A stretch of 64,000 bases of DNA. Source: Azospirillum lipoferum 4B (lineage in GTDB: Bacteria; Pseudomonadota; Alphaproteobacteria; Azospirillales; Azospirillaceae). This document shows, in pieces, positions 8,631-16,771 of the stretch. Positions within the stretch are counted from its first letter, which is position 1. Each line of letters begins with the position of its first letter. Where the stretch lies: positions 942,501 through 1,006,500 of the forward strand of contig NC_016622.1 in the NCBI RefSeq assembly GCF_000283655.1, in the 5' to 3' direction. The translations under genes and the position numbers were made by a program. The notes beneath the pieces are model-generated. The model saw only the letters and a program-made list of their open reading frames with translations. It ran no database searches and was not told the origin of the DNA.

Positions 8631-9218
8631 GTGGACATCGGGCTTTTGCCGAAGTTGCGCTTCGCCCGCGCGGCCGAAGCGGTCGCGGGGCTGGACCTGT
8701 CGCCGGAGGCGAAGGCGCTGTTCGCGCCGAACGCTCCGACGGCGGTTTTCCTGAAGGCGCTGATCGACGGCGAATTGTATGCGGACGCCATCCGGCTGCT
8801 GGCCATTGCCCTGCCGCGGCGCGAGGCCGTGTGGTGGGGCTGCCTGTCCGCCCGCGGCGCGCTGCAGGCCGAGCCGGCGCCGGCCGACGTCGCGGCGCTG
8901 GAGGCGGCGGAGGCCTGGGTCTACCGCCCGACGGAGGAGAACCGCCGCGCCTGCTTCGCCCCGGCCGAGGCGATGAATTTCGAGACCGCTTGCGCCTATG
9001 CCGCCATGGCCGCCTTCTGGTCCGGCGGCAGCCTCGCCCCGCCCGACGCGGCGGTGGTGGTGCCGCCGGGCGACGGGCTGACCGGGACGGCCGCCGCCGC
9101 CGCCGTGCTGCTCGCCACCGCGGCGGTGCCCAAGGAGATCAAGGCACGCCACAGGGCGGCGCTGGCCCAGGCGCTGGACATCGCCAACGGCGGCAGCGGC
9201 AAGGTGGGGGCGGCGTGA
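8631..9218 (+). CDS. DUF6931-like protein of T6SS locus
   Basis: A 195-residue, Ala-rich, soluble helical protein starting at a GTG (MDIGLLPKLRFARAAEAVAG). Recognisable blocks are 'FLKALIDGELYADAIRLLAIALPRREAVWWGCLSAR' and 'NFETACAYAAMAAFWSGGSLAPP'. I recall this pattern from DUF6931 proteins that recur next to T6SS FHA genes, but the family name is from memory. No catalytic motif or signal peptide is seen. It ends 4 bp before the FHA gene, so the two are probably translated together and may work together in assembly or post-translational control of the apparatus. Confidence 0.7.
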   Translation: MDIGLLPKLRFARAAEAVAGLDLSPEAKALFAPNAPTAVFLKALIDGELYADAIRLLAIALPRREAVWWGCLSARGALQAEPAPADVAALEAAEAWVYRPTEENRRACFAPAEAMNFETACAYAAMAAFWSGGSLAPPDAAVVVPPGDGLTGTAAAAAVLLATAAVPKEIKARHRAALAQALDIANGGSGKVGAA

Positions 9219-9222
9219 TCCG

Positions 9223-10479
9223 ATGAAGCTGCGCCTGACCCTGATCCAATGCCCGCCCGCGCAGGGTGGCGACATCGCCCGCGATCTCGGCACCGGCCGG
9301 CTGGTGATCGGCCGCGGTCCCGATTGCGACTGGGTGCTGAACGATCCGGAGCGGATGCTGTCCAAGATCCACTGCATGGTGGAGTTCAAGGGTGGCGTCT
9401 ACATCGTCATCGACAGTTCCACCAACGGCGTCTTCCTGAACGACGCGCCGACCCCCATCGGCCGCGGCAACTCCGCCGTGGTGGGCGAGGGCGACCGGCT
9501 GCGGATGGGCGGCTTCGTCATGCGCGCCGGCTTCGCCGCGGAGGAGGCGCCGCCCGCCAACGACCCCTTCCTGGCGGTGCTGCGCGGCTCCGACGAACCG
9601 GCGCAGTCACCGGCGGCCTCGCCCGAGGACGATCCCTTCGCCCTGCCGGCCTTCGGCCGCGGACCGATGTCGGTGATGCCGATTCCGGAGGATGACGACC
9701 TGTTCGGCGACCTGCCGCAGCCGGACACGCGCTGGGGCGGCAATTCGGCTGGCGGCTGGCAGCCGACCGCGGCCGGAAACGCCTCCGGCGGCGATCCCGA
9801 CTGGCCGGGCTCCACCCAGACCGACTTCTCGCCGGACAGCCTCGGCACCATCCGGGTGTCGACCGGGCAGGCGGGATTCGGCGCCGCCAAGTTCGATGCC
9901 GGCTTCGATGCCGGCTTCCACAAGGGCAATGGCGGTTCGTCGATCCCCGACGACTGGCTGGACGATCCCGTCGACCTTCCGCCGGCCACCCAGCCGTCGA
10001 ACCCGCCTGCAAACCCGCCCGCCATTCCGCCTGACGATTGGGCCGACGAGCCGCTGGTCCCGCCGGCCTTCGGCGCGCGTCCGTCGCCCTTCGCTGCGCC
10101 ATCCGTCAACCCGGTTCCCGCCGATCCGGCCGCCGACGCGCTCAGCCGCGCGCTGGTCGATGTCGTGCTGTCGCTGGTGCGGCGGCAGGCGGCGCTGGAG
10201 GCCATGCTCGGCCTCGACCCGGACGACACGATGGCGCAGGGAGACTCGATCCTGCGCCGCGCCGTGGATGCCGACGACGCGCTCGCCCGCCTGCGTGCCC
10301 TGCCGCTCGCCGAGGCGGAGGCGCTGTTGCAGGCGGCGGTGTCCGACGGTGCGGCCCACCAGTCGGCCCTGCTGGCGGCGGTGCGCGAACTGACGGGGGA
10401 AACCGCCGACGGCGGCACCCGGCTGGCCGCCCTGTACCGCCGGCTCCTGCCGATCCACCGCCACGCGCTGGGCGGCTGA
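9223..10479 (+). CDS. FHA-domain T6SS protein (TagH/Fha-like)
   Basis: A 418-residue protein. Residues about 1-105 are an FHA phosphothreonine-binding domain with the key blocks IGRGPDCDWVLND, LSKIHC and STNGVFLND. A long Pro/Ala/Asp-rich disordered linker follows (about 110-300), and then a helical C-terminal region (about 300-418) of the kind found in T6SS Fha proteins. In other systems Fha is phosphorylated by PpkA and dephosphorylated by PppA to switch firing. No Ser/Thr kinase gene is visible here, but a PP2C-type phosphatase is encoded 9 kb downstream. The gene lies between the DUF6931 gene and tssK. Confidence 0.85.
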   Translation: MKLRLTLIQCPPAQGGDIARDLGTGRLVIGRGPDCDWVLNDPERMLSKIHCMVEFKGGVYIVIDSSTNGVFLNDAPTPIGRGNSAVVGEGDRLRMGGFVMRAGFAAEEAPPANDPFLAVLRGSDEPAQSPAASPEDDPFALPAFGRGPMSVMPIPEDDDLFGDLPQPDTRWGGNSAGGWQPTAAGNASGGDPDWPGSTQTDFSPDSLGTIRVSTGQAGFGAAKFDAGFDAGFHKGNGGSSIPDDWLDDPVDLPPATQPSNPPANPPAIPPDDWADEPLVPPAFGARPSPFAAPSVNPVPADPAADALSRALVDVVLSLVRRQAALEAMLGLDPDDTMAQGDSILRRAVDADDALARLRALPLAEAEALLQAAVSDGAAHQSALLAAVRELTGETADGGTRLAALYRRLLPIHRHALGG

Positions 10480-10534
10480 CCGGCGGGACGGAACCCATGG
10501 CAACGACCATCAGCCTGCGAGAGGGAAAGCGCCC

Positions 10535-11869
10535 ATGAGTTGGGACGACAAGGTCATCTGGTCCGAAGGCATGTTCCTGCGGGCGCAGCATTTCCAGCAG
10601 CAGGACCGCTATGTCGAGCGGCTGGTGCGCGGCCGTGTCGGCGGCATCCGCCCCTTCGCCTGGGGCATCAGCGAACTGACGATCAACCGCGAGCTTCTGG
10701 CCGTCGGCAAGTTCGCCGTCCTGCGCTGCAAGGGCATCCTGGAGGACGGGACGCCGATCAACATCCCCGACGACGACGATCCGCCGCCGCCGCTCGACCT
10801 GCCGGAAACGCTGGCCAACAGCATCGTCTATCTGGCCCTGCCCATCCGCCAGCGCGGCGGCGTGGAATTCGAGGTGGGCGAGAGCGCCGACGCGGCCACC
10901 CGCTATGTCGGTGAGGAGACGGAGACGGTCGACGCCATCGCCGGGTCGGCCAGCGTGTCGCGCATCCGCACCGGACGGCTGCGCCTGCGCTACCGGCTGG
11001 AGCGGCAGGAGCGCGCCGGCTACCACTGCCTGGGCCTCGCCCGCATCCAGGAGGTGCGGTCGGACCGCCAGGCCACGCTGGACGAGCGCTATATCCCGCC
11101 GGCCCTGAACGTCCAGGCGCTGGCCCCGCTGGCCGGCTTCGTCACCGAGATCCAGGGGTTGCTGAACAGCCGGTCGGAAGCGCTGGCCGCGCGTGTCGGC
11201 GGGTCCAACGGGCGCGGCGCCGGCGAGATGGCCGACTTCCTGATGCTGCAGGTCGCCAACCGCTCGGAACCGCTGTTCGCCAACATCGCCCGCATGCCCG
11301 ACATCCATCCGGAACGGCTGCACGGCATGATGCTGGGGCTGGCCGGCGAACTGGCGACCTTCACCGCCGTCAACAAGCGGCCGCCCAGCTTCCCGCCCTA
11401 CCGCCACGAGGATCTGCAGGGCACGCTCGAACCGGTGATGGCGGAGATCCGCCGCTCGCTGAGCGCGGTGCTGGAACAGACCGCCATTCCCATCGACCTG
11501 CAGGAGCGCAAATACGGCATCCGCGTCGGCACCATCGCCGACCGTTCGCTGATCACTACGGCGACCTTCGTGCTGGCGGTGCGGGCGGACATGCCGGGCG
11601 AGGCGTTGCGCCGCAACTTCCCCGCGCTGGTCAAGATCGGCCCGGTGGAGCAAATTCGCGAACTGGTCAATGTACAGTTGCCCGGAATCCGAGTAAGGCC
11701 GCTGCCTGTCGCTCTGCGCCAGCTGCCCTACCATGCAGGTGCCGTGTATTTCGAGCTCGAACGGGGTAGCCCGATTTGGAAACAGCTTGCAACTTCGGGC
11801 GGAATCGCGGTTCATCTAGCGGGTGATTTCCCCCAGGTGGCGATGGAGCTTTGGGCGATCCGTGGCTGA
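10535..11869 (+). CDS. tssK: T6SS baseplate protein TssK
   Basis: A 444-residue TssK with the family start MSWDDKVIWSEGMFLRAQHF. It also has the internal 'VQALAPLAGFVTEIQGLLNSR' and C-terminal 'VYFELERGSPIWKQL' / 'HLAGDFPQVAMELWAIR' blocks. TssK trimers link the baseplate to the membrane complex on the cytoplasmic face. Length is normal. The ATG overlaps the stop of a 13-codon reading frame (MATTISLREGKRP, from 10497) whose 3' end contains AGAGGG, the ribosome site for tssK. Genes for its usual partners TssL and TssM do not follow. The next gene begins the sensory operon 30 bp later. Confidence 0.95.
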   Translation: MSWDDKVIWSEGMFLRAQHFQQQDRYVERLVRGRVGGIRPFAWGISELTINRELLAVGKFAVLRCKGILEDGTPINIPDDDDPPPPLDLPETLANSIVYLALPIRQRGGVEFEVGESADAATRYVGEETETVDAIAGSASVSRIRTGRLRLRYRLERQERAGYHCLGLARIQEVRSDRQATLDERYIPPALNVQALAPLAGFVTEIQGLLNSRSEALAARVGGSNGRGAGEMADFLMLQVANRSEPLFANIARMPDIHPERLHGMMLGLAGELATFTAVNKRPPSFPPYRHEDLQGTLEPVMAEIRRSLSAVLEQTAIPIDLQERKYGIRVGTIADRSLITTATFVLAVRADMPGEALRRNFPALVKIGPVEQIRELVNVQLPGIRVRPLPVALRQLPYHAGAVYFELERGSPIWKQLATSGGIAVHLAGDFPQVAMELWAIRG

Positions 11870-11899
11870 AGCATCACCTTTTCCTGTTGTAGGGACACC

Positions 11900-12658
11900 A
11901 TGAGGCTGGGCGGGGTGCTGGCCCTGCGCACCGGTGCCGTCATAGCGGCGACGGTCGCGACCGCCGTGCTGTTGTCGGTTGCGTTGTCGGGACTGAAATT
12001 CGAGCAAAAGTTGCGCGAGGTCGCCGGATCCCGCCTGACGGTGGTGGCGGACGAGATGCGGCGCCGGGTCGAATACGGCCTGACGCTGGGCCTCGACCTG
12101 TCCGAGCTGGTCGATCTGCAGGCCCAGGCCGAGCGTGCCGCGTCCGGCGAGGAAATCCTCGGCGTCGAGGTGGTCGATGACCGCGGCATCGTTCTGTTCG
12201 CCGCCGACCGCAATGCCGTAGGGCAGCCTACGCCGGTCCGCTGGAAAGAGGACGCTTCAACCGGAACTCTGCGCCGGCAGATCGAGGGCGATGTCCTCAT
12301 CCTCGGCTCGGACGTGCGCAACAGCTTCGGGCAGACGGTGGGGCAGGTGATCCTGCGCTCCTCCCTGACCGGGCTGAAGTCGCGGGTTGCGGCGGTCGAG
12401 GAGGGGTTGCGCGGCAGCATCCTGGCGCTGGTGGGGGTCGCCGCGCTGGTGACGCTGGCCGCCGTCTTCGTCGTGGTGCGGCAGCGCGGCGGACGCGGTG
12501 GATTGGCCGACGGCACTGCTCCGCTGGGCGTGGTGCGCGACCGCCTGAACCACGGCATCGCCGAGGCCGATCACGCCATGGAAGACCTGGAACGCGAATT
12601 GGACGCCATGGCGCCGAATGCCCCCGGACCACACCCAGCGAAGGGCGCGGTGACATGA
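11900..12658 (+). CDS. Membrane sensor-like protein without output domain (first gene of sensory operon)
   Basis: A 252-residue protein with a transmembrane helix at about 12-30, an extracytoplasmic domain of about 140 residues, a second helix at about 172-193, and a short acidic cytoplasmic tail of about 55 residues. The periplasmic part has an amphipathic 'RRRVEYGLTLGLDLSELVDL' helix, then a strand-turn-strand 'VEVVDDRGIVLFAADRNAVG'. That layout matches the sensors at 12655, 16772 and 17569 and looks like a single Cache fold. There is no HAMP, kinase, methyl-accepting or cyclase module. It may be a co-receptor or an inhibitor of the other sensors (inference). Its stop overlaps the next start (ATGA). 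Confidence 0.7.
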   Translation: MRLGGVLALRTGAVIAATVATAVLLSVALSGLKFEQKLREVAGSRLTVVADEMRRRVEYGLTLGLDLSELVDLQAQAERAASGEEILGVEVVDDRGIVLFAADRNAVGQPTPVRWKEDASTGTLRRQIEGDVLILGSDVRNSFGQTVGQVILRSSLTGLKSRVAAVEEGLRGSILALVGVAALVTLAAVFVVVRQRGGRGGLADGTAPLGVVRDRLNHGIAEADHAMEDLERELDAMAPNAPGPHPAKGAVT

Positions 12659-14823
12659 GCGACCCGGCCCGCAACGCCCCTGCCAAATCCGCCGCCAAAT
12701 CCGCCGCCAGGCCGACCAAGCGGCGCGATCCGATCAGCGCACTGGTGCTGCGGCTGACCATCGTCACGGTGGCGGTCCTGCTCCTGGCGGCCGGCGCGGC
12801 CTCCTGGCTGTCGCTGCGCAGCTTCGACCCGCTGTTCCAGCCGGAACTGGCGCGCAAGGCGCAGACGGTCGGCGACCTGATGGGGGCGCAGATCGACCGC
12901 GGGCTTGGCGTGCGCATTCCGCTGGAGCGCATGGCCGGCCTCGATGCCCTGCTGGCGGCGGAGGTCGAGCGCCACGACGACATCGCCTACATCGCGGTGA
13001 CCGACCCGGCCGGACGCATCGTCGCCGCGGCGGGCGGACCGCTGGCCGGCATCACGGCGCTGTCGGCTGACCGGCTGACCGGCCCGGCCGACGGCCGGCT
13101 TGCCCGCGGCTTCGTCGATGTCCTGCGCCCGCTGGGCGACAGCGCCAGTCCGGCCGGCGGGCTGCATGTCGGCGTCGACAGCGCCTTCCTGGCCAAGGCC
13201 TCGACCGATCTGGCACTGGACGTGCTGTCGGTGGTCATCGTCTCCGTCCTGTTGATCTTCGAAGTGCTGCAGCTGGTGGTGAATCTCGCCATGCGGCGGG
13301 TGCTGACCCTTCGGCTGCTGGCCGACCGGGCGGAGGAGGGCGATTTCCGCGCCACCCTGCCGGAGATACCGGGGCCGCTCGCGGCGACGGAGGACCGGGC
13401 GCTGGAAGGCGGCGTGCGCGCCGCTCTGGACAGCGTGAACGCCCGCTATGCCGGGCTTGCCGCGCGGGTGGCGGAGCTTCGCGGCCGGCTGGGCGGCGAC
13501 GACCCGCGGGTCGGCCGGGCCGAGGCCGGGCTGTCGGCGCTCGCCCGCCGCTTCCGCTTCCGCGATCCGGACTCCGCGCGCCCGCCGCCGACGCCGCTGA
13601 ACCTCGTCTTCCTGCGACTGCCGGTCTTCCTGTTCTGCCTGTCGGAGGAGCTGTCGCGCCCCTTCCTGCCGGCCTATGCCAAGTCCTTCGCCGGCGAGGT
13701 GCCGTGGCTGACGCCGGACATGGTGGTCAGCCTGCCGATCACGCTGTTCATGCTGATCTGGGCGCTGTCGCAGCCGGGCGGCGCCCGCTTCTCCGAACGC
13801 TGGGGCCGGTCGCGCGCCTTCACCATCGGCGCGCTGCTGGGCTCCGTCAGCCTGGCGCTGACCGCCTTTGCCGGGTCGCTGGCAGAGCTGATGCTGTGGC
13901 GCTGCCTGACCGCGCTCGGCTATGGGCTTGTGCTGATCACCGCGCAGGGAATCGTCGTCGACCACACCACCCCGCGCAACCGCGCCGCCGGCATGGCCAT
14001 GTTCATCGGCGCCCTGCTGGCCGCCGGCGTTTGCGGTCCGGTCAGCGGCGGCATCATCGCCGACCAGATCGGCTTCCGCGCCACCTTCCTGCTGGGTGCG
14101 CTTCTGGCGCTCGGGTCCGGCCTGTCGGTCAGCCTGCTTCTGCTGCGCGGACGCGGTGCGGCGCAATCTCCTGCCGCTGCCGGTGCGGCGTCCCGGCCGG
14201 CGATGGGCAGCGCCTTGCCGCTGTTCCGCGACTTCCGCTTCTCCGCCCTGATGGTGCTGAGCGCCATCCCGACGAAGATCGCATCCACCGCCTTCCTCTT
14301 CTGCCTCGTGCCGCTGCTGCTGACCGCCGACGGCGCGTCGAAGGCGGAGATCGGGCGGGTGCAGATGATGTATTTCGTCGCCTTCATCCTGGTGTCGCCG
14401 CTGGCCGCCAGCCTGTCCGACCGATGGCAGGCGCGGCGCGGTTTCATCGCCCTCGGCGGCATCGGCACGCTGGCGAGCTGCCTGCCGATCGTCGCCACCC
14501 AGGCGATGTGGGGGCCGCCGCTGGCCATCGCCCTGTTCGGCCTGTCGCAGGCGCTGGTCGGTGCGCCGCAGCTGACGCTGGTTTCGCAGATCGCCCGCGA
14601 CGGCGGCCTGCCGGAAACCGCGGCCATCGGCTGGTACCGGCTGATCGAACGGCTGGGCGGCGCGCTCGGCCCCGTCACCGCAATGGCGGTGGCGGTCGCC
14701 ACCTCCTACCGCGAGGCGATGCTGAGCATCGGCCTGCTGTGCGGGGTGAGCGCGCTTCTGTTCTGGATCCTTTTCCGCACCGGGCGTCCGGCAACTCCCG
14801 CCGCCCGGCCACAGGAGGCATGA
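12655..14823 (+). CDS. Sensor-MFS transporter fusion
   Basis: A 722-residue fusion. A helix at about 27-50, a Cache-like periplasmic domain with 'IDRGLGVRIPLERMAGLDAL' and 'IAYIAVTDPAGRIV', and a helix at about 189-211 make a sensor unit. A linker of about 100 residues leads to a complete MFS-type 12-helix domain from about 315 to 715. Its N-half carries 'GARFSERWGRSRAFTIGALLG', the MFS loop 2-3 motif, and its C-half the matching 'ASLSDRWQARRGFIALGG'. An MFS permease with its own N-terminal extracytoplasmic sensor is unusual. It could be a gated transporter, or a receptor that uses the MFS core as transducer. The start and stop overlap the neighbours by 4 bp. Confidence 0.8.
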   Translation: MSDPARNAPAKSAAKSAARPTKRRDPISALVLRLTIVTVAVLLLAAGAASWLSLRSFDPLFQPELARKAQTVGDLMGAQIDRGLGVRIPLERMAGLDALLAAEVERHDDIAYIAVTDPAGRIVAAAGGPLAGITALSADRLTGPADGRLARGFVDVLRPLGDSASPAGGLHVGVDSAFLAKASTDLALDVLSVVIVSVLLIFEVLQLVVNLAMRRVLTLRLLADRAEEGDFRATLPEIPGPLAATEDRALEGGVRAALDSVNARYAGLAARVAELRGRLGGDDPRVGRAEAGLSALARRFRFRDPDSARPPPTPLNLVFLRLPVFLFCLSEELSRPFLPAYAKSFAGEVPWLTPDMVVSLPITLFMLIWALSQPGGARFSERWGRSRAFTIGALLGSVSLALTAFAGSLAELMLWRCLTALGYGLVLITAQGIVVDHTTPRNRAAGMAMFIGALLAAGVCGPVSGGIIADQIGFRATFLLGALLALGSGLSVSLLLLRGRGAAQSPAAAGAASRPAMGSALPLFRDFRFSALMVLSAIPTKIASTAFLFCLVPLLLTADGASKAEIGRVQMMYFVAFILVSPLAASLSDRWQARRGFIALGGIGTLASCLPIVATQAMWGPPLAIALFGLSQALVGAPQLTLVSQIARDGGLPETAAIGWYRLIERLGGALGPVTAMAVAVATSYREAMLSIGLLCGVSALLFWILFRTGRPATPAARPQEA

Positions 14824-15902
14824 CCGCGATGAGAGTCGACGAAAGCGATCTCCTCCGCATCCGCCGCCGCTCGCTGCTGCGCCTCGCCGCTGCCGGCGGG
14901 CTGGCCCTGCCCGGACTGCCGCTGGCCGGCAACTCGCTGATCGGGACGGCGCTGGCCGCGACGGTGCCCGACAAGACCTTCCGCATCACCATGGTGCTGG
15001 GCCGCGGCGAAAGCGACAACGAGTTCGGCTTCAAGGATTATCTGGCCCGGCGCGGCCTGAAGGTGGACTACACCATCCGCAACACCGGCGGCGACACCGC
15101 CAAGCTCCCGGGTATCATCCAGGAGATCAAGGACACTCGGCCCGACCTCGTCTACAGCTGGGGGACGCCACAGACCAGGGCTCTGGTCGGCCCCTATGAC
15201 GCGGCGGACCCGCAAAAGCACATCACCGACATTCCGGTGGTCTTCACCTTCGTCGCCGCTCCGGTTGACGCGAAGATCGTGCCCGACCTCGCAGGGTCGG
15301 GACGCAACGTCACCGGCACCATCCACATCGCGCCCATCGCGGTGCAGCTGAACACCATCCAGGCCTACCGCCCGATCAAGCGGCTAGGCGTGGTCTTCAA
15401 CCCGCAGGAACGCAACTCCGTTCTCACGGTGGAAGGGCTGCGGGCCGAGACGGCGCTGCGCGGGCTGGAGCTGATCGAGGAGCCGGTCCCCCTGAACGAC
15501 CGCGGCGAGCCGATCTCCGCCGCGGTGCCCGACGCGCTGGCCCGGGTGGCGAAGCGCGGGGGCGAGGTCCTCTATATCGGTCCCGACACCTTCATCGCCT
15601 TCCACAACCGCACCGTGGTGGCGGCGGAGGCGTTGCGCCTGGGCCTGCCGACCTTCTCGGTGACAGAGCTGATCGTGCGCACCGACAAGGCGATGCTGGC
15701 GCTGGCGAGCAGCGCCTACGGCATCGGCCGCTTCACCGCCTTCAAGGCGGCGCAGATCCTGGTGGACGGCGTCAGTCCGGCCGAAATTCCCGTGGAAACG
15801 CTGAAGCGCTTTTCCGTCATCATCAACATGGCCACCGTTCGGGCGCTGGAGTACTACCCGCCCATCGGCCTCCTGAATTTCGCGGAAATCATCGAATCAT
15901 GA
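14820..15902 (+). CDS. Orphan ABC-type substrate-binding protein (TrpX-like family), Tat signal
   Basis: A 360-residue periplasmic binding protein of the 'ABC transporter substrate binding' (PF04392-like) family. The N-terminus has RRRSLLRLAAAGGLALPG, a twin-arginine-type signal followed by a hydrophobic stretch and an 'ALA' cleavage region. The mature part has the family blocks 'RPDLVYSWGTPQTRALVGPY', 'IPVVFTFVAAPVDAKIV' and 'KRLGVVFNPQERNS'. No permease or ATPase gene accompanies it. It lies inside the sensory operon, overlapping both neighbours by ATGA, so it may present a ligand to one of the membrane sensors rather than feed a transporter (inference). ATG 14829 is an alternative start. 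Confidence 0.8.
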   Translation: MTAMRVDESDLLRIRRRSLLRLAAAGGLALPGLPLAGNSLIGTALAATVPDKTFRITMVLGRGESDNEFGFKDYLARRGLKVDYTIRNTGGDTAKLPGIIQEIKDTRPDLVYSWGTPQTRALVGPYDAADPQKHITDIPVVFTFVAAPVDAKIVPDLAGSGRNVTGTIHIAPIAVQLNTIQAYRPIKRLGVVFNPQERNSVLTVEGLRAETALRGLELIEEPVPLNDRGEPISAAVPDALARVAKRGGEVLYIGPDTFIAFHNRTVVAAEALRLGLPTFSVTELIVRTDKAMLALASSAYGIGRFTAFKAAQILVDGVSPAEIPVETLKRFSVIINMATVRALEYYPPIGLLNFAEIIES

Positions 15903-16723
15903 GCGCCCGCATCCCCATGACCCTGCCGTTCGGCGGAGCCCCCCTGTGTGGCGAGGCCGCCCGCGCGGTGGCCGCCGTCCGCCTGCAGGCGCTGGCCGCC
16001 GACCTGCCGGACGGGCTGACCGCCCGCATGATGGACCTGGACGATTCCAACCTGCTGGCCGACTTCCGCGTCCGCGTGGTGGCGACGCTGGAGGATCCCG
16101 ACCATTACCGCATGGCGGGCGAGGTCGGGAACTTCGTCGCCGACCATCTGGGCGAGAAGGGGCTGACCGCCGGCATCTTCCGTCACGAGGGGCGCAGCGG
16201 CGATGGTTCCGGCGGCCGTCTGGTCGCCTACGGCGCGCTGGGCCTGCCGTCGGGCAAGGACCCCAACCGTGGCCGCGACCTCGATCTTCCGGAAGCGGAA
16301 CTGCCCTGGGTCGCGCACATGTCGTCGGCGATGGTCGATCCGTCGGAGCGCGGGCGCGGCCTGCATCACCGGCTGATCGACTGGCGGATCGAGGTGGCGG
16401 AGGCGCTGGGCCGCCGGCACCTGATCACCACGGTCAGCACCCGCAACCACCGCAGCTGGGGCCATCTGGCCGGCCACGGCATCTATCCCAAGCGGCTGGT
16501 CCGCGTCGGCGGCGATCTGGTGCGCCTGCTGGTCCACCGCGATTTCACCGCCGATCCGATCTTCGACACCGCCAGCGCCGAACTGGTGGCGGTGGAGGAG
16601 CTGGCTGGACGCTGGGACGTGTTCGAGCGCGGCCATGTCTGGGGCCGCGTCGCCGTGGGCGACGGTGCCGCGCTGCGCTGGTACGCGCTGTGCGGCCGGG
16701 AAAAGGGCTCCGCTGGAGCATGA
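15899..16723 (+). CDS. GNAT-family N-acetyltransferase
   Basis: A 274-residue protein with a GNAT core. The acetyl-CoA binding motif A is readable as 'SSAMVDPSERGRGLHHRLIDWRI', with the RGRGLHHRL turn, preceded by a strand/turn 'ELPWVAHM'. A later block 'TTVSTRNHRSWGHLAGHGIYPKR' matches motif B of GNAT enzymes. The substrate is unknown. It has no signal peptide and should be cytoplasmic. It overlaps the upstream binding-protein gene by 4 bp and precedes the next sensor by 48 bp, so it belongs to the same operon. It might modify one of the operon's regulators or a small molecule handled by it. That is inference. Confidence 0.75.
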   Translation: MSARIPMTLPFGGAPLCGEAARAVAAVRLQALAADLPDGLTARMMDLDDSNLLADFRVRVVATLEDPDHYRMAGEVGNFVADHLGEKGLTAGIFRHEGRSGDGSGGRLVAYGALGLPSGKDPNRGRDLDLPEAELPWVAHMSSAMVDPSERGRGLHHRLIDWRIEVAEALGRRHLITTVSTRNHRSWGHLAGHGIYPKRLVRVGGDLVRLLVHRDFTADPIFDTASAELVAVEELAGRWDVFERGHVWGRVAVGDGAALRWYALCGREKGSAGA

Positions 16724-16771
16724 TGGCACGGGGCCGGGCGGGCGCTGAGGCGCTCGGCCGGCTGGAGGGGG

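Noticed and set aside
13704-14819. Upstream extension of the binding-protein reading frame through the MFS gene
   Set aside because: The extension is a shifted reading of the MFS gene; the ATG at 14820 gives a clear Tat signal and an ATGA overlap.
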